Positions 8,843 through 16,925 of a DNA stretch of 64,000 nt are shown here, piece by piece. This stretch comes from SZUA-35 sp964351995. Lineage in GTDB: Bacteria; Actinomycetota; Acidimicrobiia; Acidimicrobiales; SZUA-35. The notes beneath the pieces were generated by a model. The model was given only the letters and a program-made list of their open reading frames with translations, made no database searches and was not told where the DNA came from. Position 1 is the stretch's first letter; each line of letters starts with the position of its first letter. The stretch is taken from the NCBI GenBank assembly GCA_964351995.1, contig CAYGQE010000012.1:1-64000 (forward strand), read 5' to 3'. The position numbers and the translations under genes were made by a program.

Positions 8843-10102
8843 ATGGCTGGCGGCCCTACGGCCGGGCTCTTCGAGGGCCTGCGGGTTCTCGAACTCGGTC
8901 AATACGTGGCCGCTCCCTACGCCGCAGAACTCTTCGCCCACGGCGGGGCCGACGTGGTCAAGGTCGAGCCCGTCACTGGCGACGCCACTCGCTACAACTC
9001 ACCGCTCGGCCCAGACGAAGGCCGGCAGTACATCGTGAAGGCCAGGGGCAAGCGGGGTATCCCGCTCGATCTCGGCACGGAGGACGGGCGCAAGGTCGCT
9101 CGTGATCTCGCCCTGTCGAGCGATGTGGTCATCACCAACATGCGGCCCGGGGTCGACGTGCGCCTCGGGCTCGATTTCGATTCGCTCATCGCTGACAGCC
9201 CATCGCTGGTGTTCGGCCAGATCTCCGGCTTCGGCGATGAGGGACCGCTGGCCTCGCGGCCCAGCGTCGACATGATCGCCCAGTCGTGGAGCGGCTTGAA
9301 CGTGTCGGTCGGTGCCGGGCATGAGGGTCGTCCCCGCCACAACGAGGCCTTCCTCTGTGACTACACCGCTGGTCTGTTGCTGGCCTTCGGGGTGTCATCT
9401 GCGCTGCGAGCAGTGGCGTTGGGGCAACCCGGGCAGAAGGTGACCACGTCGTTGGCTCATGCCGCGCTTGTCTTGCAGCATCGCAACGCCAACGTGTTCG
9501 AAGGCATCGACGACTGGAAGGCCGATGTGACCGGTTGGGTCGACGAGCTCGGGCTGGAAGGTGCATTGGCCAAGCGGACAGAACAGGGCGCGCTCGACAC
9601 GTTCTTCTTCACGTCGTACGCCACCGCTGACGGGGTCGTCGGCGTCGGCGCCGTTGGGGCAATGACCGCAGTGCTCTGCGAAGAGTTCGGTGTCTCGGAC
9701 CCTCGGGCTCTGCCCGAGTGGGCCGACCGTCCCCGGCGAGTGGGGCTGTTCGATGATGCAAGGGTGGCGCTGACGATGGCGTTTGCTGCGCTCGGGAGTG
9801 ATGAGATCGTCGAGCGGCTGCAAGCTCACGGGATACCGGCGTCACGCTTCCGCTTGCTCGAAGAAGTCATGTTCGACCCCGATGCCGAAGCCGGCGATCT
9901 CCTCCATATCTGGCAGCACCCAACACTGGGCGCCGTCCGCATGCCGTCGGCACCGGTCAGTTTCTCGAATGCCGAGTACCACGCAAGGGACTCATCACCG
10001 GCGCTCGGCGAACACACCGACAACGTCCTGCGAGACCTCGGCTACGACGACGCCACAATCGAGCGCCTGGTTTCCGACGGCATCGTCCGGCGCACCCCCT
10101 GA
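8843..10102 (+). CDS. CaiB/BaiF (class III) CoA-transferase family protein
   Basis: A 419-residue class III CoA transferase. N-terminal GLRVLELGQYVAAPYA and GADVVKVEP are hallmark segments, and the catalytic aspartate is visible as D173 in the FLCDYTAG motif. These enzymes move CoA between carboxylic acids through an aspartyl-CoA intermediate, or act as racemases. The gene sits between nitronate monooxygenase and homocysteine S-methyltransferase in the selenoprotein operon, suggesting that the pathway activates an organic acid as a CoA ester. Length and motif order are normal. Substrate unknown. Confidence 0.9.
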   Translation: MAGGPTAGLFEGLRVLELGQYVAAPYAAELFAHGGADVVKVEPVTGDATRYNSPLGPDEGRQYIVKARGKRGIPLDLGTEDGRKVARDLALSSDVVITNMRPGVDVRLGLDFDSLIADSPSLVFGQISGFGDEGPLASRPSVDMIAQSWSGLNVSVGAGHEGRPRHNEAFLCDYTAGLLLAFGVSSALRAVALGQPGQKVTTSLAHAALVLQHRNANVFEGIDDWKADVTGWVDELGLEGALAKRTEQGALDTFFFTSYATADGVVGVGAVGAMTAVLCEEFGVSDPRALPEWADRPRRVGLFDDARVALTMAFAALGSDEIVERLQAHGIPASRFRLLEEVMFDPDAEAGDLLHIWQHPTLGAVRMPSAPVSFSNAEYHARDSSPALGEHTDNVLRDLGYDDATIERLVSDGIVRRTP

Positions 10103-10155
10103 ACCTGCGACCCCAAGAAGAATCGCAGGTTGCGGGAGGCGATAGCTTCCCTGAC

Positions 10156-11070
10156 GTGAATGTGAAGATCATCGATGGCGGTATGGGTCGTGAGTTGCGG
10201 CGCATCGGCGCGCCGTTCCAACAACCCGAATGGTCGGCCCAAGCGCTCATGGATGCGCCCGACATGGTGCGCCAAGCCCATGACAACTTCATCGCCGCCG
10301 GCGCCGAAGTCATCATCGTCAACAGCTACGCAGTCGTTCCCTTCCACATCGGAGCCAACCGCTTCCGCAAGCGTGGTGCAGAGCTTGTCGGCCTCGCTGG
10401 CCAGATCGCTCGTGAAGCTGCCGATGATGCAGTGACGGCTCCCTTGGTGGCCGGTTCTGTTCCTCCGCTCTTCGGTTCATACGAACCGGAGAAGTTCGTT
10501 CCCGAAGAAGCGCCGGCGCTCTATGACGTGATCGCGAGCGCGCAAGCACCGTTCGTTGATCTTTGGATTCTCGAAACCATGAGCTCGGTCGCGGAGGTCT
10601 CTGCAGCACTCGATGCGGTCGAGAACCATCGGATCGACCCAAACCAGCCGATCTGGCTGTCGTTCTGTCTTCCCGACGAAGCACCGACCGGCCCCGCTGC
10701 GCTTCGCTCTGGCGAGACCATTGCTGATCTGGTTCGTGCGTTCCACGCTCGCGTCGACGTGTTCTCGATCAACTGTTCCCTGCCCGAACGCATCGAGGAA
10801 GGTGTGCCGCAGCTGCGTGACGCCCTCGACGCCGTCGGAAGCAACGCTCCCATTGCCGCTTACGCAAACGCATTCGAGCCAACGCTTCGCCAACTTCCCG
10901 CCAACTCCGGCATCTCCGGAGAACGCAGTGAGCTGACGCCAGAGGTCTACGCGAACGCCGCCGACCGTTGGATCAAACTCGGGGCATCGATCGTCGGTGG
11001 CTGCTGCGGAATCCATCCCGAGCACATCGCCGAGCTCGCCCGACGCCACCAGACCACAGCTCCGGTCTGA
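10156..11070 (+). CDS. Homocysteine S-methyltransferase family protein
   Basis: A 304-residue zinc methyltransferase of the Hcy-binding (MmuM/BHMT/MetH N-terminal) family. DGGMGREL at the start is the family's DGxMG motif; the three zinc-binding cysteines are C207 (INCSLP) and C283-C284 (GGCCG). The family transfers a methyl group from a donor such as S-methylmethionine, betaine or dimethylsulfoniopropionate-type sulfonium to homocysteine. GTG 10156 is preceded by TAGCTT seven bases upstream, so a separate leaderless transcript is possible in addition to operon read-through from the CoA transferase (53-bp gap). Presence beside a betaine-reductase-like selenoprotein makes a methylated amine or sulfonium donor attractive, but this is inference. 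Confidence 0.88.
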   Translation: MNVKIIDGGMGRELRRIGAPFQQPEWSAQALMDAPDMVRQAHDNFIAAGAEVIIVNSYAVVPFHIGANRFRKRGAELVGLAGQIAREAADDAVTAPLVAGSVPPLFGSYEPEKFVPEEAPALYDVIASAQAPFVDLWILETMSSVAEVSAALDAVENHRIDPNQPIWLSFCLPDEAPTGPAALRSGETIADLVRAFHARVDVFSINCSLPERIEEGVPQLRDALDAVGSNAPIAAYANAFEPTLRQLPANSGISGERSELTPEVYANAADRWIKLGASIVGGCCGIHPEHIAELARRHQTTAPV

Positions 11071-11073
11071 GGG

Positions 11074-11907
11074 TCAGCGCTCGAGCCACCCCGACAAGAA
11101 TCGGGTCAGGCGGGGCATCAACAGCCAGGTCAACGCAGCGATGCCGAGCACGTTCGACACGAAGAGCGCCGGCACCCACGGCACGTCGGCGAAGAACCGC
11201 TGCTGGAGAAGACTGAGCGTCAGGGTCGTCGGGTAAAGAGCGATCAGGACCGCAGTTGCTTGCTTCCAACGTTTCGGCGCCTGCTCCTTCTCGGCGACGA
11301 ACCAGCCACCAAAGCCACCGATGACGTTGAGAGTCCGCTCGCCGTCGATGAATGGTTCGACCAGACGAAGCACGTGACGGCGGCTGTCTGACTCGAGCCA
11401 ACGGTCGAGGTCTGCCCGACTGGCAAAGGTGAATGACACGACATAGTCGTCCTGCACGCCACTGACCGGCGGTGAGTGCTCGAGCGAGATGAACCCGGGG
11501 AAGCGAGCCATTGCGGCTCCGATCTCGGCTTCGGCCTTTCGGAAACCGGCGAGATCAGCGGGGAGGATGCGCTGAGACATCACCGCCGTCACGGCTTCTG
11601 CTGCTCTGGCCACACGCTGCTCTCGAGTCGCCCCCGCGGTCAACCGGTCTCCTGATCGCATCATCGACGCACGCTCAGGTGATTCGAGCCAGCGGTCGAG
11701 GTTGGCTTGTGAATCGAAGCGGTAGACGGTCACCCAGTCCTCAGGGTGGGCAACACCTGGCGGCTGTAGTTCAGATCCAACATGGCCGGGGAATGTTGCT
11801 GCGGCGGCCCTGACGCTTTCTACCCATTCGCCGAACTCGACTTCGTACCCAGGTTCAGGCCGACGCGAAACAATGACGGTTGGGGCGCTGGTCGCAGCTT
11901 CGCTCAC
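11074..11907 (-). CDS. Tandem antibiotic-biosynthesis-monooxygenase (ABM) domain membrane protein
   Basis: A 277-residue protein with two dimeric alpha/beta-barrel ABM-like domains (about residues 5-100 and 110-200; each ends in a F-x-S-x-A-D/N-L-D-R-W-L-E-S type helix: SQANLDRWLES and SRADLDRWLES) followed by two predicted C-terminal membrane helices (about residues 219-241 and 245-268). Such domains bind hydrophobic substrates or heme-like ligands; membrane-anchored tandem forms are known but uncharacterised. It converges on the homocysteine methyltransferase with a 3-bp gap. GTG 11907 is preceded by TACGGT six bases upstream, consistent with a leaderless mRNA. Confidence 0.8.
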   Translation of the reverse strand: MSEAATSAPTVIVSRRPEPGYEVEFGEWVESVRAAAATFPGHVGSELQPPGVAHPEDWVTVYRFDSQANLDRWLESPERASMMRSGDRLTAGATREQRVARAAEAVTAVMSQRILPADLAGFRKAEAEIGAAMARFPGFISLEHSPPVSGVQDDYVVSFTFASRADLDRWLESDSRRHVLRLVEPFIDGERTLNVIGGFGGWFVAEKEQAPKRWKQATAVLIALYPTTLTLSLLQQRFFADVPWVPALFVSNVLGIAALTWLLMPRLTRFLSGWLER

Positions 11908-11913
11908 TCGACG

Positions 11914-11919
11914 ACCGTA
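11914..11919 (-). promoter_or_regulatory. -10 box (TACGGT) for leaderless ABM gene transcript
   Basis: TANNNT box on the minus strand, ending six bases before the GTG start codon, the spacing expected when transcription starts at the start codon in actinobacteria. Confidence 0.45.
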
Positions 11920-12003
11920 GCAACGGGTGCGGAGGCCGTGACGCTCATACGATCTCGGAAGCCGCTACTACGATTGCGTCGCGAGCCGGACGAAGGAGGT
12001 GCG

Positions 12004-12321
12004 ATGAACGAAGAGCAACCACTTTCCTGGACGTTCCTGACCAACCACAGTCACGTCCTGATTTGTTTGTCTCGCGACCCCGACCTGCGGTTGCGTGACT
12101 TGGCCGAGTTGGTCGGCATCACGGATCGAGCGGTCTCCACCTTGATTGATGAGTTGGAAGCGGCCGGCTACATCAAGCGGACCAAAGTCGGTCGCCGCAA
12201 CCGATACGAGGTGCACGTCGACCGGCCCATGCGACACGAGGTCGAGCGCGGCCACCAGATCGGCGAACTGATCGAGGTGATGGGCCCCGTGTCCGGCGAT
12301 GAAGAGACAAGACTCTCCTGA
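12004..12321 (+). CDS. Small winged-helix transcriptional regulator (MarR-like), paralogue 1, beside DAB operon
   Basis: A 105-residue protein made of a single winged helix: WTFLTNHSHVL (helix 1), RDPDLRLRDLAELVGIT (HTH), RAVSTLIDELEAAGYI (recognition helix region) and the wing KVGRRNRYEVH. ATG 12004 has a strong AAGGAGG ribosome site. Two paralogues with the same WTFLTNH opening occur at 41674 and 44354, each next to transport or envelope genes. It lies 75 bp upstream of dabB in the same direction, and the gap contains a palindrome and the shared 17-bp motif, so it probably regulates inorganic carbon uptake. No ligand domain is present; signal sensing may be by dimer interface or by partner proteins. 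Confidence 0.85.
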   Translation: MNEEQPLSWTFLTNHSHVLICLSRDPDLRLRDLAELVGITDRAVSTLIDELEAAGYIKRTKVGRRNRYEVHVDRPMRHEVERGHQIGELIEVMGPVSGDEETRLS

Positions 12322-12325
12322 CGTG

Positions 12326-12342
12326 ACACCGATTACATAACC
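12326..12342 (+). promoter_or_regulatory. Candidate shared regulator motif upstream of dabB
   Basis: ACACC-N10-CC block (core GATTACATAA) resembling those at 41013-41029 and 40941-40957 (reverse strand) and, less closely, 44325-44341. Found by eye; statistical support not computed. Confidence 0.4.
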
Positions 12343-12365
12343 CAAAAGGACATTTCCGGTTGCAT

Positions 12366-12377
12366 GAACTGCAGTTC
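12366..12377. promoter_or_regulatory. Perfect 12-bp palindrome in dabB promoter region
   Basis: GAACTGCAGTTC, fully self-complementary, 19 bp before the dabB ATG. Candidate operator for the adjacent winged-helix regulator. Confidence 0.4.
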
Positions 12378-12396
12378 TGGTATTTAATCACTGCTT

Positions 12397-14016
12397 ATGC
12401 AATGGACTCTTCCCGCCGTACTCGTTGCCCCGCTTCTCGCTGCCGCTCTCATTGGCCTCCGTTCCTACGGCCAGCATCGTCCGGACGGCCGAGCAGCAGG
12501 TGTCATCGGCGGTATCGGCATTGGTGCCAGCCTCGTCGCTGCGGTGGTCGCTCTGATCGATGTGGCCATGAACGGCAGCAACGAGTTCGGGCTCGTCGGC
12601 CACCTCGCCCTGGTTGCCGACCGCCCGTCAGCCATTCTGCTCGTCCTCGTCGCTGGCGTCAGCGTCGTGGTGCAGTCGTTCGCTCGCCGCTCGCTCGAGG
12701 GCGACGCACGAGCCGCCCGGTTCTTCGCACTTGCCAACGTTTTGTCGGCCTCCACCATGATCGTGGCCATCGCAGCGAACGCTTCGCTGCTGGTTGCCGC
12801 CTGGCTCGTCACCGGCATCACGTTGGCGGCGATGGTCGGGCATCACAGCGGCTGGGCTCCCGCCGACGCCGCCGCCAAGGGCACCCTGCGGGCCTTCTTG
12901 ATCGGCGATGTCCCGCTGGTTCTCGCCACGGTCATCACGATCGTGATGGTCGGCGACCTGCGGCTCGATGACATCGACCTCACCGCACTCGGCGCCGAGC
13001 GCATCGACCTCGGCGTCGGCTCGGTTTCACTGCTCGCCGTCGTGGCGGTCGCCCTCGTGATCGCCGGTGCGTCTCGCTCGGCCCTCATCCCATTCCACCG
13101 CTGGCTGCCCAGCACACTCAGTGCCCCCACCCCTGTCTCGGCCATGCTCCATGCCGGTGTGGTCAACGGCGCAGGAGTGCTGCTGATCCGGTTTGCCCCG
13201 GTCTACGCAACATCCACTCTTGCCATGTCGATCGCCTTCATCCTCGGCCTCACCACCGCTGTGTGGGCCACCGCGGTCATGCTCATCCGCTCTGACGTGA
13301 AGGGCGGCCTCGTCTACTCGACCGCTGGCCAGATGGGCTTCATGACGCTGCAGCTCGCCGTCGGTGCCTTTGCCGCTGCGCTGTTCCACATCGTGGGTCA
13401 CGCCATGTACAAAGCAGCGATGTTCCTCGGCGCCGGCGGTTCGATCACCGCAACCGCCCAGCACCGCCATCTGCCCCACGGCACCTCGACCTTGTCGGCC
13501 CCCGTGCGCTTGGCTATTGCCGCAACGGTTCCTGCCGCTGCGATGGCGTTGGCCTTCACGGTGATCAACACGCACCTCACCGCAGCCAGCACGATCCTCG
13601 TGGTGCTCTTCGGTTGGATGTCCGCTGCGACGGCACTGAACGGGTGGCTCGTCGCCCCACCGTGGTCTGGAGTTTCCAGCATCGCCGCCGGAGCCGGCGC
13701 CAGCCTCGTCGCCGTCTTCGGTTACATCGGCGGCCTCACGCTATTCGAGACCTTTGTCGCCGACGCCGTTCCTTACGACGTCCCCGCCGCCGTCGGGCCG
13801 GTCTGGCTGGCCACCGCCCTCGGGGTGGTTGCACTGGCCGCTGCCATCCTCCGCTTCAGCAGTGCCGATGTGATCAAGCAGCAGCGTCGCCACCTCTACA
13901 TCAGCTTGCTCGGCTCCGGATACCAGCGAGCACCGAAGCCGGCGCTGTCGCCCAATCTGCGCAGCCAGCGCACCACTCAGCCCCGTTTCCGGGTCGCCTC
14001 GCTGAGCAAGGGCTGA
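12397..14016 (+). CDS. dabB: DabB: NuoL-like proton-channel subunit of DAB inorganic carbon transporter
   Basis: A 539-residue polytopic membrane protein of the proton-conducting transporter (NuoL/MrpA) family. The conserved block HRWLPSTLSAPTPVSAMLHAG lies in the core channel domain, followed by further helices including GGLVYSTAGQMGFM and a VGHAMYKAAMFLGAGG segment carrying a conserved lysine. In DAB systems this subunit supplies a cation or proton path that energises the cytoplasmic DabA. The gene is 5 bp upstream of dabA, which decides the assignment to DabB over an orphan NuoL. No other complex I subunit is nearby. Confidence 0.92.
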   Translation: MQWTLPAVLVAPLLAAALIGLRSYGQHRPDGRAAGVIGGIGIGASLVAAVVALIDVAMNGSNEFGLVGHLALVADRPSAILLVLVAGVSVVVQSFARRSLEGDARAARFFALANVLSASTMIVAIAANASLLVAAWLVTGITLAAMVGHHSGWAPADAAAKGTLRAFLIGDVPLVLATVITIVMVGDLRLDDIDLTALGAERIDLGVGSVSLLAVVAVALVIAGASRSALIPFHRWLPSTLSAPTPVSAMLHAGVVNGAGVLLIRFAPVYATSTLAMSIAFILGLTTAVWATAVMLIRSDVKGGLVYSTAGQMGFMTLQLAVGAFAAALFHIVGHAMYKAAMFLGAGGSITATAQHRHLPHGTSTLSAPVRLAIAATVPAAAMALAFTVINTHLTAASTILVVLFGWMSAATALNGWLVAPPWSGVSSIAAGAGASLVAVFGYIGGLTLFETFVADAVPYDVPAAVGPVWLATALGVVALAAAILRFSSADVIKQQRRHLYISLLGSGYQRAPKPALSPNLRSQRTTQPRFRVASLSKG

Positions 14017-14021
14017 GTCCA

Positions 14022-16568
14022 ATGCCTGAACAGAGCATTGATCTCGCGCCCCTTCTCGCCCAAGTTCAACAAGCCGGCTCGGTGATTGCCCCCTACTGGC
14101 CGGTGTCGTCCTTCGTTGCCGTCAACCCTCTCGGCGGGCTCGAACACCTGCCGTTCGAGGAGGCAACGAGCACGGCCCGCTTGTTGTTTGCGGCGGAAAC
14201 GCATCTCTCCCTCGAGGACTATCGCGCCGAGCACTCCGCCGGACGGATCACCGACCATGACCTTCTCGACGCCATAGCCAAGGCCGACCCAGCCGGCGCC
14301 GGCGCCGCGCTGCAACTGGGACACGCCACCGTCACTGCCGCCGCCGTCATCATGTTCGACCTGGTACAGGGCCCCCTCGTGCCGGCAGCACCGAACGCCA
14401 CAGATCCTTTCACTGAGTCACTCAACGCCTATCTCTCGACCTGGTGCGCTTCCTACGTCGACGCCGACACCGCCGCCTGGGCACTGCCAGACAAAGAGGG
14501 CGGTTTCTTCGCCGCCTGGCGCTCTGCGGTCGAACTGGATCGAGGCTTCACCAAACTCTTCGGCAAGCAGGCAGCAGAGAAGGTGGCTGCGATCGCACGT
14601 CAGCCGCTCCTGGCGCTCCAGCATTCACTCGACAACGCTCACGTTGCCGATGACGACCGAGCCGAACTCCTTCGTGCCATGGCGGTCAAACTCCCCGGCT
14701 GGGCTGGCTACGCCCGCTGGTGCGACGAGTGGGCACCCGCCGATCATCGTGGGCCTTCGCTGAAGTTCATCGATCTCATTGCGGTTCGTGTGGTGATCGA
14801 GGCGGCGGCCGGCCAGATCCAGCGGGAGACCAGCCAGACCCCCGACAACAACACCGCCAGCGAACGCGACCGGGTCGATGCAATCATCCGCTCAATGACC
14901 GACGGGCCCGCAACCGACGGTCAGCGGGCAGCTGTCACATCGCTCATTCAGAGCATTTCCGATGATGATCGGCGCCATTTCTGGCTCCAAGCCCACGAGC
15001 GCAACTTCCACGATCGGCTGCTCGGCAAGCTCCAGCGGGTCGACCCCGGGCGGCCGGCAGCGGCACCTGATGCCCAAATGGTGATGTGTATCGACGTTCG
15101 TTCTGAAGGTCTGCGCCGCAGCCTCGAATCACTGGGCAACTACGACACCTACGGCTTTGCTGGGTTCTTCGGAGTCCCCGTCCGTTGGCGCCCCCTCGGC
15201 TCCGACCTCGGCGAAGCCCGCTGCCCTGTTCTGGTGTCGCCCCGTCACGAGATCGCCGAGGTTCCTGCGAGTAGCGCCCCGATCGGCGAGGTCGAGGGCT
15301 ACCTCGGCCGAGCGGCAGCTTCGAGCGCTGCCCAACGAGCACTTCATGACACCAAGAAGCACCTCGGTGCCCCGTTCGCCTTCGCTGAGGCGTCGGGATG
15401 GCTCACCGGCCCCTTGGCGGCAGCGCGAACGCTCAAGCCAGGCAAGGGGCTTCGGAACAAGAACAAGCCGAATACCGCTCCGGCCGTCGACGACCGGGCC
15501 AGCAATCCCTCCGAACCCTCGCTGATCTCAGGACTGTCGCTCCAGGAACAGAGCCTCTTTGCCGAGGCGATCGTCCGCACCATCGGCATGCACGACTTCG
15601 CCCCGATCGTGGTGCTCTGCGGCCATGCCAGCGCCACGGTGAACAACCCCCACGCCTCATCGCTCGACTGTGGTGCGTGCGGCGGCGCACCCGGCGGACC
15701 CAGTGCACGCATTGCCTCCGCAATCCTCAACGAGCCAGATGTTCGGGCCAACCTCGCAGCCAACGGGGTCGAGATCCCAGACACGACGTGGTTCGTTCCA
15801 GCTGAACACGACACGGTCTCCGACGTCGTCACAATCCTCGACCCCGAGCTCATTCCGGCCCATCACGCCGATGCTCTCGCACGGCTGCAAGCCGACCTCG
15901 CCACGGCCGGAGTACAGAATGCTGCAGCTCGGGCTACTCGACTTCCCGGCAACCCCGCCAACGTCCGGGATCGTGGCAACGATTGGGCGCAAGTCCGCCC
16001 CGAGTGGGGTCTGGCCGGCAACGCTGCTTTCGTTGTTGGGCCCCGTTCGATCACCCAGGAACTCGATCTCTCGAGCCGAGTGTTCCTCCACAGCTACGAC
16101 GCCAACAGCGACCCTGACGAAGTTGCACTCGAAACGATCATGACCGCGCCGCTGATCGTGGCCCAGTGGATCTCGTCGCAGTACTACTTCTCCACCGTTG
16201 ACAATCATGTCTTCGGTGCCGGTGACAAGATGATCCACAACCCGGTTGGCGGCACCGTTGGTGTGCTTCGTGGTGATGGCGGCGACCTTGCGATCGGCCT
16301 TCCGCTGCAGTCGACCTCTGCCGGCGACCGGCGGGGTCACGATCCGCTTCGGCTCATGGCCGTCATCCAGGCCCCTCTCGAACGCATTGAAGCGATCATT
16401 GCTCGCAACACCGGGCTACGTCAGCTCGTCGAAGGCGAGTGGATCCACCTCGCCGGTCGTTCACATGGCCACGAGCCATGGTCAGTCAGAACACCTGCCG
16501 GCACCTGGGAAACCTGGCAACCTGCAGGTGACACACCCTCAGAAGACATCAGTTTGGAGCTGGCATGA
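14022..16568 (+). CDS. dabA: DabA (DUF2309): catalytic zinc subunit of DAB inorganic carbon transporter
   Basis: An 848-residue DUF2309 protein. It is a beta-carbonic-anhydrase-like, unidirectional CO2-hydrating subunit that with DabB accumulates bicarbonate in the cytoplasm. Zinc and active-site residues are all present: C356 and D358 in MCIDVRSE, H535 in LCGHAS and C550 in SLDCGACGG, with the same spacing as in Halothiobacillus DabA (Cys-x-Asp, His-x14-Cys). N-terminal IAPYWPVSSFVAVNPLGG is the DUF2309 signature. ATG 14022 was chosen because it follows dabB by 5 bp and opens directly into that signature; the longer open frame overlaps dabB out of frame. The stop overlaps the PII-like start by 4 bp. 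Confidence 0.95.
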   Translation: MPEQSIDLAPLLAQVQQAGSVIAPYWPVSSFVAVNPLGGLEHLPFEEATSTARLLFAAETHLSLEDYRAEHSAGRITDHDLLDAIAKADPAGAGAALQLGHATVTAAAVIMFDLVQGPLVPAAPNATDPFTESLNAYLSTWCASYVDADTAAWALPDKEGGFFAAWRSAVELDRGFTKLFGKQAAEKVAAIARQPLLALQHSLDNAHVADDDRAELLRAMAVKLPGWAGYARWCDEWAPADHRGPSLKFIDLIAVRVVIEAAAGQIQRETSQTPDNNTASERDRVDAIIRSMTDGPATDGQRAAVTSLIQSISDDDRRHFWLQAHERNFHDRLLGKLQRVDPGRPAAAPDAQMVMCIDVRSEGLRRSLESLGNYDTYGFAGFFGVPVRWRPLGSDLGEARCPVLVSPRHEIAEVPASSAPIGEVEGYLGRAAASSAAQRALHDTKKHLGAPFAFAEASGWLTGPLAAARTLKPGKGLRNKNKPNTAPAVDDRASNPSEPSLISGLSLQEQSLFAEAIVRTIGMHDFAPIVVLCGHASATVNNPHASSLDCGACGGAPGGPSARIASAILNEPDVRANLAANGVEIPDTTWFVPAEHDTVSDVVTILDPELIPAHHADALARLQADLATAGVQNAAARATRLPGNPANVRDRGNDWAQVRPEWGLAGNAAFVVGPRSITQELDLSSRVFLHSYDANSDPDEVALETIMTAPLIVAQWISSQYYFSTVDNHVFGAGDKMIHNPVGGTVGVLRGDGGDLAIGLPLQSTSAGDRRGHDPLRLMAVIQAPLERIEAIIARNTGLRQLVEGEWIHLAGRSHGHEPWSVRTPAGTWETWQPAGDTPSEDISLELA

Positions 16569-16891
16569 GCGAGTGGGATTCCCTCACGAAGATGGCCAAG
16601 ATCGAAGTGGTCGTGGACGGTGGAGACGTTCCCGCCGTGCGCGACCTTCTCCTCCAGGCAGGTGCTACCGGCTACACCTCAGTCGATGGCGTTTCGGGAC
16701 TCGGCCACCACGGCCAACATCAGGGGCGGCTGCTGTTCAACGACCGGTCCAGCCTCTCGATGATCATCTCGGTGGTCCCCATCGACCAAGTCGAACCCGT
16801 GATCGCTGGTGTCCGCCAACTGCTGCAGGACCGCCACGGCGTCTTCTTCGTCAGCGAGACACATGTGAGCCGCCCCGAGTACTTCACCTGA
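16565..16891 (+). CDS. PII-like signalling protein of the DAB operon
   Basis: A 108-residue PII-fold protein: MAKIEVVVDGGDVPAVRDLL forms the first beta-alpha unit, GATGYTSVDGVSGLGHHGQH leads into the T-loop region, and SMIISVVP with VEPVIAGVRQLL the second half. Classical GlnB uridylylation tyrosine context is absent, as in PII-like proteins encoded beside bicarbonate transporters. Start ATG 16565 overlaps the dabA stop (ATGA), implying translational coupling. It probably binds a nucleotide or bicarbonate-related signal and gates DabAB; this is inferred from context. Confidence 0.85.
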   Translation: MSEWDSLTKMAKIEVVVDGGDVPAVRDLLLQAGATGYTSVDGVSGLGHHGQHQGRLLFNDRSSLSMIISVVPIDQVEPVIAGVRQLLQDRHGVFFVSETHVSRPEYFT

Positions 16892-16925
16892 GCCTGCGGG
16901 TCCTGGCCACGGTCTGATCGCCACG

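Noticed and set aside
12397..14016. DabB as a NADH dehydrogenase (complex I) subunit
   Set aside because: No other nuo genes nearby; immediate coupling with DUF2309 indicates DAB.
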